From Vibrio sp. CAU 1672 (lineage in GTDB: Bacteria; Pseudomonadota; Gammaproteobacteria; Enterobacterales; Vibrionaceae), in assembly GCF_029223195.1 (NCBI RefSeq), contig NZ_JARHUF010000020.1:1-64000 (forward strand): 64,000 bases of DNA, written 5' to 3'. Both the position numbers and the translations under genes were made by a program. Of this stretch, positions 43,782-52,599 are shown piece by piece. The notes beneath the pieces were generated by a model that saw nothing but the letters and a program-made list of their open reading frames with translations, did no database searches and was not told where the DNA came from. The number at the start of each line of letters is the position of its first letter. Within the stretch, counting starts at the first letter, position 1.

Positions 43782-45145
43782 GATTGATTCCACAAGTGAA
43801 AGGTTGCGTAGCTTCCCCAGGGGGAAGCGGTATAGGCATTGAGTGATGGATAGCGCGGCAGGTTCTTTTTCACCACCAAATCTTTATCCAAAAAGCAGTT
43901 GGGCTGAGATTGGCCCCGTAACTGAGCATAACTGACCGTCCATGGGCCGATACCTTTCAACTCCAGCCACTGCTCTGGATCAGATTCCGGATGACACTGC
44001 ATAAACTGCGCAAAGCGAACCAGGGTCTCCTTACGGCTTTGCGGCATGCGCAGAAAACTCACATCCGCACTCGCGATCTCATCGGGGGTAGGGAAGTGGC
44101 ATGATGGCTGCTCAGCACTTAAGCGCGCCACCAGCAAGTTAAGCTGAGTAATCGCCGCTTTCACTGACACCTGCTGACCTAAAATGGCACGCACGCCGGC
44201 TTCCCAGCAGCTCCACACACCGGGAATCCGAATACCTGAGTTAGCCACCAATCCCGCCGCAACAAAATCAAGGTGCTGCTCTACGCTGCGAATATCCACA
44301 TCCAAATCAAACATGCGACGAACACCCGCGACCAAGTTTGGTAAGTTGGCAACCACATCGAGATCGAACTCCAGTTCAAGGTAGCCCTGCCCCTGGCTGG
44401 CTTTGAACCAGGCCTGGCCACTGTCCAGCAGCACACTGCGCTGGTAGCTGTGCCCGGTTACTTGCTCGATACCGTCAATAGCCCGCAAGCGGTAGAAATC
44501 CAGCATATGCTGCCAGTTGAGCTCACCCCGATACGGCAACGCTATCCGGTTACTGCCCGCTGCATCAAAGTGTTTGCGTCTCACTTGTGAGGGTGTCAGT
44601 TTCAGCAGTTTTTGAAATGCATCGTTAAACCGGCGGGTACTGTTAAAGCCCGCCGCAAAGCCAATATCAGTGACCGACATCGAACTGGAGTGCAACAATT
44701 GTTTGGCAAACATCACTTGCTGGTATTGTGCGTATTGCTTGGGCGACATGGCTAAATATTGTTCAAACAGCATGCGCAAATAACGATCGGAAATTCCCAG
44801 CCGCTCCGCCAGAGCCTTGACAGACTGGTGATGCAATACACCTTGGTCAATTAGCTTAATTGCCCGCTGAAAAGTTGTCTCAGCCCCCTTCCACGCCCAT
44901 GAATTGGGTGCACTGTCGGGTCGGCAACGCAAACACGGGCGATATCCGGCTTTTAATGCCTGAGTTTTATCAATGAAATACTCCACATTGGCTTCTTGCG
45001 CCAGGTTGGCCGGACAAACTGGGCGACAAAATATCCCCGTGGTTTTCACCGCTACATAAAAACGCCCGTCAAACCGGCTGTCGCGTGACATTCGGGCTTT
45101 GTGGCATTGTTCGGCGGTCAGCGCAGAATGTGGGTGTACAAGCAT
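43778..45145 (-). CDS. Ada-type regulator fused to AlkA DNA glycosylase
   Basis: The protein has 455 residues in three parts. The N-terminal Ada zinc domain has C40, C44, C71 and C74 (GIFCRPVC, YRPCLRC) and senses methyl-phosphotriesters. An AraC-type helix-turn-helix pair follows (about 90-190). The C-terminal 3-methyladenine glycosylase (about 200-455) has the helix-hairpin-helix LKGIGPWTVSYAQLRG and catalytic aspartate in FLDKDL. Such fusions sense alkylation damage, switch on the repair genes and excise alkylated bases. AAGGA precedes the ATG. It leads the operon with ogt. Confidence 0.9.
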   Translation of the reverse strand: MLVHPHSALTAEQCHKARMSRDSRFDGRFYVAVKTTGIFCRPVCPANLAQEANVEYFIDKTQALKAGYRPCLRCRPDSAPNSWAWKGAETTFQRAIKLIDQGVLHHQSVKALAERLGISDRYLRMLFEQYLAMSPKQYAQYQQVMFAKQLLHSSSMSVTDIGFAAGFNSTRRFNDAFQKLLKLTPSQVRRKHFDAAGSNRIALPYRGELNWQHMLDFYRLRAIDGIEQVTGHSYQRSVLLDSGQAWFKASQGQGYLELEFDLDVVANLPNLVAGVRRMFDLDVDIRSVEQHLDFVAAGLVANSGIRIPGVWSCWEAGVRAILGQQVSVKAAITQLNLLVARLSAEQPSCHFPTPDEIASADVSFLRMPQSRKETLVRFAQFMQCHPESDPEQWLELKGIGPWTVSYAQLRGQSQPNCFLDKDLVVKKNLPRYPSLNAYTASPWGSYATFHLWNQS

Positions 45146-45320
45146 AGGGTGTTCCTTCAGGGTTGGCCCCTTGGCTAGTCTGATAACTTGATTGTAGAAC
45201 CGATGAACACGTTCCGTTAGCCATTTTCGGAACTCAATATTGAGATAGCTTGGTATTCTGCATTTTATACGCTAATTTTAAGTAAGAATAAGACAACCTG
45301 TTGGCTAAAGGGAATTGGCT

Positions 45321-45524
45321 ATGAATCTACATACTTGCATCATAATGCTTAGCAATCAACGAGTTATCACCAGCAATTCAGTTGAATATTCGCTTAAATT
45401 GCTGGAAACTAACTCACAGCACGATATTTCAGAAATACAAATCAACGCGACCGATGGGGCAACAATTCACACCTATCACTACCACAATGTAGAAGAATCT
45501 CTTGAGAGTTTAATGAATTTGTAA
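45321..45524 (+). CDS. Small conserved-looking protein, function unknown
   Basis: The protein has 67 residues from ATG 45321, with AAGGG eight bases upstream; a TTG at 45315 is less likely. Composition is soluble and polar (DISEIQINATDGATIHTYHYHN), with no signal peptide or membrane helix. A strong terminator follows 30 bp after the stop, and a promoter-like AT-rich region with the palindrome CTCAATATTGAG (45233) lies upstream, so this is an independent transcription unit. I do not recognise the family. Confidence 0.65.
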   Translation: MNLHTCIIMLSNQRVITSNSVEYSLKLLETNSQHDISEIQINATDGATIHTYHYHNVEESLESLMNL

Positions 45525-45554
45525 GAACCCTTCCTTGTCTTTTGACTAAGCATG

Positions 45555-45585
45555 AAAGCGCAGCTCCCCCTGCGCTTTTTTTTTG
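45555..45585 (+). terminator. Rho-independent terminator of the small gene
   Basis: AAAGCGCAG pairs with CTGCGCTTT around CTCCCC and runs into nine Ts. Confidence 0.88.
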
Positions 45586-45661
45586 CGTGTGTGTATCCGC
45601 CAAAATCCGACCCCGCCACCAGACATCACTCGTCACGGCACCAAACGGAGAAGGCAGCATG

Positions 45662-46555
45662 TCATTCATCGACGGGTAGTTCACCGATCTGCTGCAAGCT
45701 GTAAGCCGTCAAAGGATCGATGCCTTTGACTAACTCTTCGACCTGTTTAATCGCATCCAGCGAAGTGCTGGCTTTGCGGTAGCTAAGATAAATCGGACGA
45801 TACCAATCTGCGACTCCACGGACTTTGTGCAACTGGCCACTGGCAATAAACGGCTCCACCAATGAAACCGGTAAATAGGCACTACCGCCCTTTTCCAGAA
45901 TGAAATCCAAAGCAATACGTGCCGTCGACGTACGCAGGTACGGCGCTGGGATCTTAGGATGGCGATCTGCATGCTCAGACGCAAATCGGGTTCCCCAGTC
46001 GACATACACATATTTTTGCTCAAATGCCGAATCTAAAGAATCGGGCTCAGTGGAAACCAACACCAGTACTAAATCGGCCACTTTTTTACAATGCAGCTCA
46101 TCAGCTTTGATCTGATCAAACGCAAACGCCATATCCAGGGTACGTTCAACCAGGCTGCGACTGAGCATTTCGCGGCCCATAACCTCAGCCATGAAGCCAT
46201 AGCCGCCAAACGCATCGGTGACCACGCTTAAACAGTTTTGCAAATACGCATCCCAGATGTTGGGGGTACCACCCATGGTCAGTTGCAATGCTTTGCCATC
46301 TTCAAGCGACAGTTCCAGTTTCGCCTGTTGCAGCGTCGTCACCATGACTTGGGCATAACCAACTAAACGCTCGCCCGCCGAGGTCAATTTAATGTTATTC
46401 CGATCACGAATAAACAATTGCGTATCGAAGTAACTTTCTAATTGTTTGATCCGCGCGCTGACCGCCGCTTGGGTAATGTAGAGATTCTCAGCGGCACGCC
46501 CGAAGTGACGAACCTTGGCCACTTCTAAAAATGTTCGAAAGACCTTTACGTCCAT
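45662..46555 (-). CDS. hdfR: LysR family regulator, HdfR type
   Basis: The protein has 297 residues. The helix-turn-helix (MDVKVFRTFLEVAKVRHFGR, ITQAAVSARIKQLE) and the short effector domain match HdfR, which represses the flagellar master operon in E. coli. The name is supported by the divergent maoP gene, since hdfR-maoP (yifE) is a conserved divergent pair. ATG 46555 follows AGGGGA; the longer frame to 46573 lacks such a site. The effector is unknown. Confidence 0.8.
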   Translation of the reverse strand: MDVKVFRTFLEVAKVRHFGRAAENLYITQAAVSARIKQLESYFDTQLFIRDRNNIKLTSAGERLVGYAQVMVTTLQQAKLELSLEDGKALQLTMGGTPNIWDAYLQNCLSVVTDAFGGYGFMAEVMGREMLSRSLVERTLDMAFAFDQIKADELHCKKVADLVLVLVSTEPDSLDSAFEQKYVYVDWGTRFASEHADRHPKIPAPYLRTSTARIALDFILEKGGSAYLPVSLVEPFIASGQLHKVRGVADWYRPIYLSYRKASTSLDAIKQVEELVKGIDPLTAYSLQQIGELPVDE

Positions 46556-46703
46556 AAAATATCCCCTGGTCAATATACAACCAGACTAACAAGTAAACCC
46601 TATCCTGACGATAAAAAAGTTTTGTTTTTCTTTTGGCAGATTTCAGCCTAATTTTCGCCGTAATTCATCACTCATCGTTAACACGGTTATAGAGGCTGTT
46701 ACT

Positions 46704-47063
46704 ATGTCTGACACTCAATTTCGTCATGGCAAAAAACGTTTTTACGACAACGTAAAATTCCCACGCGGCTTTGCAAAGTCGGGTGATTTTACTCTTGCCG
46801 AAGAGGAAATCCTAACACTTTATGGGGATACCATGCTTGGGCTGGAAACAGGGGAACTGCAACCTGACAATGCCGAGGAAAAACACTTTGTCAAAGTCCT
46901 TGAGCACCCGGGCAAAGCGAAATCCAAATTAGAACGCACATGGCTTAAGTACGCCCAGTTAGCTCGTGGTCGTAAGCGTTTTCATACTCTCAACGGTCGC
47001 ACCAAACCTGACGCGAGTGATGATTACTCTGAAGAAGACACCAGCTTAACTGAGGAAAATTAA
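46704..47063 (+). CDS. maoP: Macrodomain Ori organisation protein
   Basis: The protein has 119 residues and matches E. coli MaoP/YifE: RYFDN-like RFYDNVKFPRGFAKSGDFT at the start, and KSKLERTWLKYAQLARGRKRFHTLNG near the end. MaoP acts with the DNA site maoS next to its gene to organise the origin macrodomain, so the 148-bp gap 46556-46703 is the place to look for maoS. GAGG lies before the ATG. Here the gene is joined by a TAATG overlap to an ATP-grasp ligase, which is not the E. coli arrangement. Confidence 0.87.
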   Translation: MSDTQFRHGKKRFYDNVKFPRGFAKSGDFTLAEEEILTLYGDTMLGLETGELQPDNAEEKHFVKVLEHPGKAKSKLERTWLKYAQLARGRKRFHTLNGRTKPDASDDYSEEDTSLTEEN

Positions 47064-48103
47064 TGCATATTTGCTTTTTGATGTATCCATGGGACCGTGT
47101 TTGCCCTGAATCAGACACCACGCTACGGATGATCCATGAATGCGCAGCGCGGGGCCACACGGTCGCAGTTACAACAACAAGCGGGTTGACCATTCGTGAT
47201 AGTACCGTTTACGGTTTTTGTCAGGTCCTGAAAAAAGGGCAAAAGATCTCAGAGAAGATTCCAACGTTTTATCGTCAAGCACAATTCCAGAAAGCTCGCC
47301 TGCCAATGGCGGGCTTTGACGTGATTTTTATGCGCGCCAACCCACCACTGGATAACCTGGCCTTAAACTTTTTGGATTCGATCAAGGACGACACTCTCAT
47401 TATCAACGATCTTGAAGGTCTGCGTTTAGCCAACAATAAACTCTACACCGCAAGCATGGGCGGTGCAGCCAGCGAGTTTATTCCGGCAACACACGTATCT
47501 AAAAATCGCGATTACCTGCAACACGTACTGGAAGAGAGTACCAGTGAAAAAATGATCCTTAAGCCACTCAACGGCTTTGGTGGTCATGGGGTGATCGTGA
47601 TAGAAAAAAATGCACGCCAGAACTTCCGTTCACTGCTGGATTTCTACATCGGTGAAGGAGACCAAAGCAACTATGTGATCCTGCAAGATTACATCGAAGG
47701 GGCAGAAGAAGGTGATAAGCGCATATTGATGCTCAATGGTGAACCGATCGGGGCAATGCGCCGGGTACCGGCCACCGGCGAGATCCGCTCGAACGTCCAC
47801 GCGGGTGGCCGAGTGGTGAAACACTCGATCACCAAAGAAGAAAAAAGGTTATGTGCCGCCATCGGGCCTAAGCTGGTTCGAGATGGGTTGTATTTTACCG
47901 GCCTGGATGTGATCGGAAACAAACTGGTTGAAGTTAACGTACTGAGCCCGGGCGGGATCACCCGGATCAACAAACTCAACCGTGTAAGGCTGCAACGTCA
48001 GGTCATTGACTTTGCAGAGAACATTGTCAACTCCAAAGAACTTCTTCAACAACGTAAAAGTACCTTCCGCTCCGCAATTAAAAATGCACACATCGAACCA
48101 TAA
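47063..48103 (+). CDS. ATP-grasp ligase, RimK/GshB-like
   Basis: The protein has 346 residues. The N-terminal pre-ATP-grasp domain (MHICFLMYPWDRVCPESDTT) precedes the ATP-grasp fold (about 125-315), with MILKPLNGFGGHGVIVI, EGDKRILMLNGEPIGAMRRVP, and the metal-binding VEVNVLSPGGITR. Such enzymes form amide bonds between a carboxylate and an amine using ATP. Databases often call this group glutathione synthase, but the substrate here is unknown. It is coupled to maoP upstream (TAATG) and overlaps the amidohydrolase/DUF1704 gene downstream. Confidence 0.82.
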   Translation: MHICFLMYPWDRVCPESDTTLRMIHECAARGHTVAVTTTSGLTIRDSTVYGFCQVLKKGQKISEKIPTFYRQAQFQKARLPMAGFDVIFMRANPPLDNLALNFLDSIKDDTLIINDLEGLRLANNKLYTASMGGAASEFIPATHVSKNRDYLQHVLEESTSEKMILKPLNGFGGHGVIVIEKNARQNFRSLLDFYIGEGDQSNYVILQDYIEGAEEGDKRILMLNGEPIGAMRRVPATGEIRSNVHAGGRVVKHSITKEEKRLCAAIGPKLVRDGLYFTGLDVIGNKLVEVNVLSPGGITRINKLNRVRLQRQVIDFAENIVNSKELLQQRKSTFRSAIKNAHIEP

Positions 48104-50093
48104 ACAATATACGATGGAAGAGATGCTCTCGCTTATCCAGCGGGAGCAGCCTTTTTCCGGTGAACTGATTGGTGCCGGGTGCCTGATCAAAATTGATGAG
48201 TACCTGCCGGTGGTCTGCGCGGCGATCCATGCGGGCTCACGTTTTCGCAATGACATCGCCAAACAGTGCATCCTGACGGCAGAAGAACGGTTTTTCGAAG
48301 AGGACCCCTTTACCGACGACATGATCCTGTCGCAACCGATCACGTTAGTCGGCTTAGATTCCCGCTTTGAATACGATCTCAATCGTGCCTTAACATTAAG
48401 TACCTACTACAAGTCGGCCTGGAGCCGGCAGGTTTGGGGCAAGCCGCTGTCAAAGAAGCAGCGTGCTGAAAGCCACCGCAAACACGCCGCTTTTTACACC
48501 CTGTATGAAGCGCTGATCCACAAACTGGAAACCAAGTTTGGCATGGTGGTCGTGTTTGACATTCACTCCTACAATTACAAGCGCCAAAGGCAAGACGCAC
48601 CGGTCTTCAATATCGGGACCGCACAAATTGACCTTGAACGCTGGGGGGCGGTGGTCAAACGCTTTCGCGATGAACTGAACAAGATTGAATTACCAAACCT
48701 GTCGAGTAGCGCAGAACTGGACGCGGTGTTTGAAGGCCGCGGCTACCTGATCTCCCACACCAACGCTCACTTTGACCGGACACTGGTCTTACCGACCGAA
48801 GTCAAAAAAGTCTTTATGGAAGAAGAGACGGGGACCGTCTATCCGCTGGTGCTGGAGAGCCTGCAGTCCGGACTGAAAGAAGCCTTCAGTCAAACCAGTG
48901 CGTTCTTCCAGCGTCGCTACAACCGCCGGCGCAGCGTCAGTAAAACGGACATGCTGAGCTCCTCGATTGAACCGGCGGTCAAATCCGTCGATAAAGCGCT
49001 GTATAAACTGGCGCGTAAAGTAGAGACATTAAAGTATGTGACGCCAACCAACTTAACGGCAGAACGCAAACGCTTTAATGCCGCGCCAAGCCGCTATCAG
49101 CCCAACTACCGTTATCGACAATTGCCGCTGCACGCCAACGAGTTTAAACATCAGCTCTACCGGCTGCCGATTGAGCAAATTGCCGATCCGGACATGCGCC
49201 AGCTGTACAGTGACATGGTAAATAAACTAGGGGAAAAAATTGACCTGCTCACCAGCGTGGGCCAGGAGACTTTTCTCTATAACTCACTGCGTTACCATGG
49301 CAGACCAGCAGCCTGTTCGATTAAGAATGCCCAGTTCTTGCTCTACGCGAAAACCTTGCCCGAGCAGCGTGGGGCAGACCACAATGCAGAGCAGGCCAAG
49401 GCATTGATGGCTGATGCGGCCAAACAGTGGGGAATGAAGTGTAAGGTTACACTCAATGCCTCTTTGGCCGCTCGTGCCATGGTCAGTTCCAATCCCCCGA
49501 CGTTGTTTGTCAATTCCACCGGAACGTTCAGTCAGGCGGAAATACAACGCCTGATCCAACACGAATTGGGCGTGCATATGGCGACTACTTTTAACGCCAG
49601 GATGCAGCCGCTTAACGTGTTTCGTTTAGGCTTGCCCGGTTCGACCATCACCCAAGAAGGTATGGCGATCATGGCCGAATACAAAGCTGGCTTTATGTCG
49701 CATGAACGGTTGCAGGTATTGGCGACGCGGGTGTTAGCGGTTGATTCAATGCTGAAGGAGCAGAACTTTTACAATACTTACTGCTACCTGTATGAAGAAC
49801 TGGGCCTGGATAAAGACAGTGCATTTACCACCACAACGCGGGTATACCGCGGAGGTGGATTTACCAAAGATCACTTGTACTTAGACGGCTTTCTACACAT
49901 GCTGCAGCTGGAAACACAACGCAGTTTAGATAATTTGCTGATAGGGAAATGCAGCTATCGCTATTTAGATTTGATCGACGAAATGGTTGAACGCGGTTGG
50001 TTATTACGCCCCTTCCATCGCTTTGATGACCGGGACTCAGCCCTTGAACCCAACCTACGCTATCTGATCGAATCGCTAAAGCAGCCGCACTGA
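48084..50093 (+). CDS. N-formylglutamate amidohydrolase-like domain fused to DUF1704 (QEGLA) metallopeptidase domain
   Basis: The protein has about 669 residues. The N-terminal part (about 30-290) resembles N-formylglutamate amidohydrolase, with VVFDIHSYNYKR and NAHFDRTLVLPTEVK. The C-terminal part (about 330-660) is DUF1704, called flavohemoglobin expression-modulating QEGLA protein. It shows HELGVH (HExxxH, about 493-498) and TQEGMAIMAEY, the zinc motif of the eukaryotic tubulin carboxypeptidase MATCAP in the same family. I take ATG 48084, overlapping the ligase gene by 20 bp, although no ribosome-binding site is clear; ATG 48114 is possible. Ligase plus carboxypeptidase suggests addition and removal of amino acids on a peptide. 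Confidence 0.8.
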   Translation: MHTSNHKQYTMEEMLSLIQREQPFSGELIGAGCLIKIDEYLPVVCAAIHAGSRFRNDIAKQCILTAEERFFEEDPFTDDMILSQPITLVGLDSRFEYDLNRALTLSTYYKSAWSRQVWGKPLSKKQRAESHRKHAAFYTLYEALIHKLETKFGMVVVFDIHSYNYKRQRQDAPVFNIGTAQIDLERWGAVVKRFRDELNKIELPNLSSSAELDAVFEGRGYLISHTNAHFDRTLVLPTEVKKVFMEEETGTVYPLVLESLQSGLKEAFSQTSAFFQRRYNRRRSVSKTDMLSSSIEPAVKSVDKALYKLARKVETLKYVTPTNLTAERKRFNAAPSRYQPNYRYRQLPLHANEFKHQLYRLPIEQIADPDMRQLYSDMVNKLGEKIDLLTSVGQETFLYNSLRYHGRPAACSIKNAQFLLYAKTLPEQRGADHNAEQAKALMADAAKQWGMKCKVTLNASLAARAMVSSNPPTLFVNSTGTFSQAEIQRLIQHELGVHMATTFNARMQPLNVFRLGLPGSTITQEGMAIMAEYKAGFMSHERLQVLATRVLAVDSMLKEQNFYNTYCYLYEELGLDKDSAFTTTTRVYRGGGFTKDHLYLDGFLHMLQLETQRSLDNLLIGKCSYRYLDLIDEMVERGWLLRPFHRFDDRDSALEPNLRYLIESLKQPH

Positions 50094-50109
50094 CCGTTAT
50101 TCTTCTCCT

Positions 50110-50142
50110 AAAGCCCCAGCCGGTTACTTCTGTTGGGGCTTT
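50110..50142. terminator. Terminator after the DUF1704 gene
   Basis: AAAGCCCCA pairs with TGGGGCTTT and is followed by ATTC on the plus strand. It lies between convergent genes and may serve both. Confidence 0.65.
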
Positions 50143-50157
50143 ATTCATCTCACGTCA

Positions 50158-50409
50158 TCACTTGGCCAACATCGCCACTTTTTTCAGAAAACTGTCACGC
50201 AGGTGCTCCTGGTCATACTCCAGTTCATAGGTATTGTGAAAACCAACTTTGAGTTCCACCCCATTACCACGCAGATATACCGTGTAACCGTCGTAATCGG
50301 AAAACGCCTCTACCCCTTCATAAATTTTCCCCAGTTCAGTCGGGGTACCCTTCTCCATAACACATTCATAAGCTTGCAATACTTTGCTGGGATCCAGTTC
50401 GTTTTTCAT
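50158..50409 (-). CDS. DUF3081 family protein
   Basis: The protein has 83 residues. The sequence pattern VLQAYECVMEKG, FSDYDGYTVYLRGNGVEL and FHNTYELEYD fits DUF3081, a small cytosolic family of gamma-proteobacteria with no known function. ATG 50409 (MKNELD) is preceded by GAGG nine bases upstream, unlike the longer start at 50433. It is a single-gene unit. Confidence 0.72.
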   Translation of the reverse strand: MKNELDPSKVLQAYECVMEKGTPTELGKIYEGVEAFSDYDGYTVYLRGNGVELKVGFHNTYELEYDQEHLRDSFLKKVAMLAK

Positions 50410-50716
50410 CGCGATATCCTCGCCCATTGACATGCTGTAAGTATGGTAAACGAAAAACGTTCATGCCACATTGAAGCTTGCTTAAGATCATAAGCCAACT
50501 TAATTTCAATCATGAATTTTATCTTTAACGCTTTAAAAGAATATCGAAAGAACCGAAGTAAAACGGCAAATTTCAAGCATTTACTGACCATAGCTCAACA
50601 AAAAGTAAACATAAGGCAAATTTTTGACCTAAAACAATAGCAGTTGCCAATAACTTATTTTATAATGCGAATTAATGTCACAGTACAACTTGAATTCCAA
50701 TCATTAGGGGCCAAAC
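50410..50716. other. Non-coding region upstream of nagB
   Basis: This 307-bp AT-rich region must hold the nagB promoter. TATAAT at 50659-50664 could be a -10 box. A segment TTATTTTATAATGCGAATTAA has the loose symmetry of a NagC site, but I cannot confirm it by eye. Confidence 0.35.
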
Positions 50717-51517
50717 ATGAGACTTATCCCGTTAACTAAAGCTGCACAAGTCGGTAAATGGGCAGCCGCCCACATCGCGAAGCGTATTAACGACTTCCAA
50801 CCAACGGCTGAGCGCCCATTCGTACTGGGCCTGCCAACGGGAGGAACTCCTCTTGCGACGTATAAAGCGTTGATTGAACTTTACAACGCCGGCGAAGTGA
50901 GCTTCAGACACGTTGTAACTTTTAACATGGACGAATACATCGGAATTCCAGCGGATCACCCTGAATCCTACCGTTCGTTCATGTACAACAATTTCTTCAA
51001 CCACGTTGATATTCAGGAACAGAACATCAACCTGCTCAACGGCAACGCAGACGATCACGAAGCGGAATGCAAACGTTACGAAGACAAAATCAAAAGCTAC
51101 GGCAAAATTAACTTGTTCATGGGTGGTGTTGGTAATGACGGTCACATCGCGTTTAACGAGCCAGCTTCATCACTTTCATCGCGCACACGGATCAAAACCC
51201 TGACCGAAGACACGCGTATCGCCAACTCGCGCTTCTTTGAGGGCGACATCAACCAGGTACCGAAATACGCCCTGACTATCGGTGTGGGTACGCTGCTGGA
51301 TGCAGAAGAGATCATGATCCTGGTAACCGGCCATAACAAAGCGTTAGCGCTGGAAGCGGCTGTTGAAGGCAGCGTGAACCACCTATGGACGGTCTCAGCA
51401 CTGCAACTGCATCCGAAATCAGTCATCGTGTGTGATGAACCATCACAGCAAGAACTCAAAGTGAAAACCGTCAAGTACTTTTCTGAGCTGGAAGCAGACA
51501 ACATAAAAGGCTTCTGA
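50717..51517 (+). CDS. nagB: Glucosamine-6-phosphate deaminase
   Basis: The enzyme has 266 residues, the same length as E. coli NagB. It converts glucosamine 6-phosphate to fructose 6-phosphate and ammonia, the last step of chitin/GlcNAc use. Conserved segments are LPTGGTPLATYKALI, FNMDEYIGI with the catalytic aspartate, HPESYRSFMYNNFF, and GGVGNDGHIAFNEP with the catalytic histidine. A GGGG ribosome-binding site precedes the ATG. No nagA or nagC lies next to it. Confidence 0.96.
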   Translation: MRLIPLTKAAQVGKWAAAHIAKRINDFQPTAERPFVLGLPTGGTPLATYKALIELYNAGEVSFRHVVTFNMDEYIGIPADHPESYRSFMYNNFFNHVDIQEQNINLLNGNADDHEAECKRYEDKIKSYGKINLFMGGVGNDGHIAFNEPASSLSSRTRIKTLTEDTRIANSRFFEGDINQVPKYALTIGVGTLLDAEEIMILVTGHNKALALEAAVEGSVNHLWTVSALQLHPKSVIVCDEPSQQELKVKTVKYFSELEADNIKGF

Positions 51518-51540
51518 TGCTTTACCGCTGCCAGTTACAC

Positions 51541-51568
51541 AAAACCCGTGCACAAGCACGGGTTTTTT
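51541..51568 (+). terminator. Rho-independent terminator of nagB
   Basis: AAAACCCGTGC-ACAA-GCACGGGTTTT continues into Ts; it starts 23 bp after the stop codon. Confidence 0.88.
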
Positions 51569-51592
51569 ATTGTCTCTGTCTTATGCTCAAAA

Positions 51593-52459
51593 CTAGTAAG
51601 CACGAATTCCATAGCGGCGTAAGCGCGCAGGAAGTACCTCATCAAGCTTGTCTAATTCGCGAACTTCAATTTCAATCAGCGGAAAATTATGCTGCTCGTA
51701 AACCGCGCGTATCGCATCACGTTGCGCTGGTGCAACCTCACCTTGATCACTGCCCCAGAACTGGACATACACTTTGCCACCGGGTAAATAGAAATCACTC
51801 ATGACGTCCTGCTCTATTGGCAGCTGCCGCTCATAAGCATGCACCACACCAGCGAGATACAACCAGTTATCGATCAATAACTCCCCTTTCGAGCGCACAT
51901 AATGCCCATCTAACGTACGATGTTTGGCTAAGAATTTCTGCTGAAAGCTCGAATAAGACTTATCAGTGGCATGAGATTCTGCATCCTGGCCGAGAAATTC
52001 CACCACGGACTGTTTAAGCCGCTTATTGCGCAGGACCGAATCATGCCAGACAACAAACGGATGCCCGGAAGCTTTTTCCGCCCGCGGCTGCGCCCCGGCG
52101 CGGATCCCCGCCTCTGTGGCCAACCAGCCATCGTCACTGCGCTGGATCCAGCCCAGCTCACTGAGCAGCTGATTCATCCGTTTGGCACTCAGGGCCAGCT
52201 TGACTCCTAACTGGGTTGCACTCAGGGTTACCCCTTCTGTTGCCGCAAGCTCGATATGCAGATGGGCGGGCCAGACAATAAACTGACCAAACTTAGGGTG
52301 ATCGACATACTCGCCACCAAAACGGGCGCCCAGTTCCGTCAGTACCCATTTGTCTTGGCTGCGGGTGATATAGCCAGCGCGGGTCAGATCCGCAAACAGC
52401 TGTTTTGGGTCCTGACCGCGCATTTTTGCCAGGGCTGAAGTCGAATGTTTTTCTGACAT
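51593..52459 (-). CDS. Winged-helix and nuclease-fold-like protein, function unknown
   Basis: The protein has 288 residues. The N-terminal 140 residues contain two repeats of a winged-helix-like unit (LTRAGYITRSQDKWVLTELG and LSELGWIQRSDDGWLATEAG). The C-terminal 110 residues read VRSKGELLIDNWLYLAGVVHAYERQLP, DFYLPGGKVYVQFWG, the pattern of PD-(D/E)XK nuclease folds (S-x-GE, later D-F-x-LP and YVxxWG). The usual second acidic residue is glutamine here (VYVQFWG), so activity is uncertain. Related proteins are sometimes mislabelled glycerol kinase in Vibrio. It is a single gene convergent with nagB. Confidence 0.65.
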   Translation of the reverse strand: MSEKHSTSALAKMRGQDPKQLFADLTRAGYITRSQDKWVLTELGARFGGEYVDHPKFGQFIVWPAHLHIELAATEGVTLSATQLGVKLALSAKRMNQLLSELGWIQRSDDGWLATEAGIRAGAQPRAEKASGHPFVVWHDSVLRNKRLKQSVVEFLGQDAESHATDKSYSSFQQKFLAKHRTLDGHYVRSKGELLIDNWLYLAGVVHAYERQLPIEQDVMSDFYLPGGKVYVQFWGSDQGEVAPAQRDAIRAVYEQHNFPLIEIEVRELDKLDEVLPARLRRYGIRAY

Positions 52460-52567
52460 CGTGCTCTCCTTGCCGGTACCGGACTGTTAACACCAAAATA
52501 ATAACGTCTTGATTTATAACTCTAGAATAAGAACAGACGTCAGCAGAGTAAAGCCCGAACCACCAGA

Positions 52568-52594
52568 TAAAAAAAGGGAGCCAGTGGCTCCCTT
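52568..52594 (-). terminator. Rho-independent terminator of gltS
   Basis: On the minus strand AAGGGAGCCA/TGGCTCCCTT with a one-base turn is followed by seven Ts, just after the gltS stop codon. Confidence 0.85.
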
Positions 52595-52599
52595 GCTGA

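Noticed and set aside
50650..50690. NagC operator upstream of nagB
   Set aside because: The symmetry is loose and I could not match it to the consensus with confidence.
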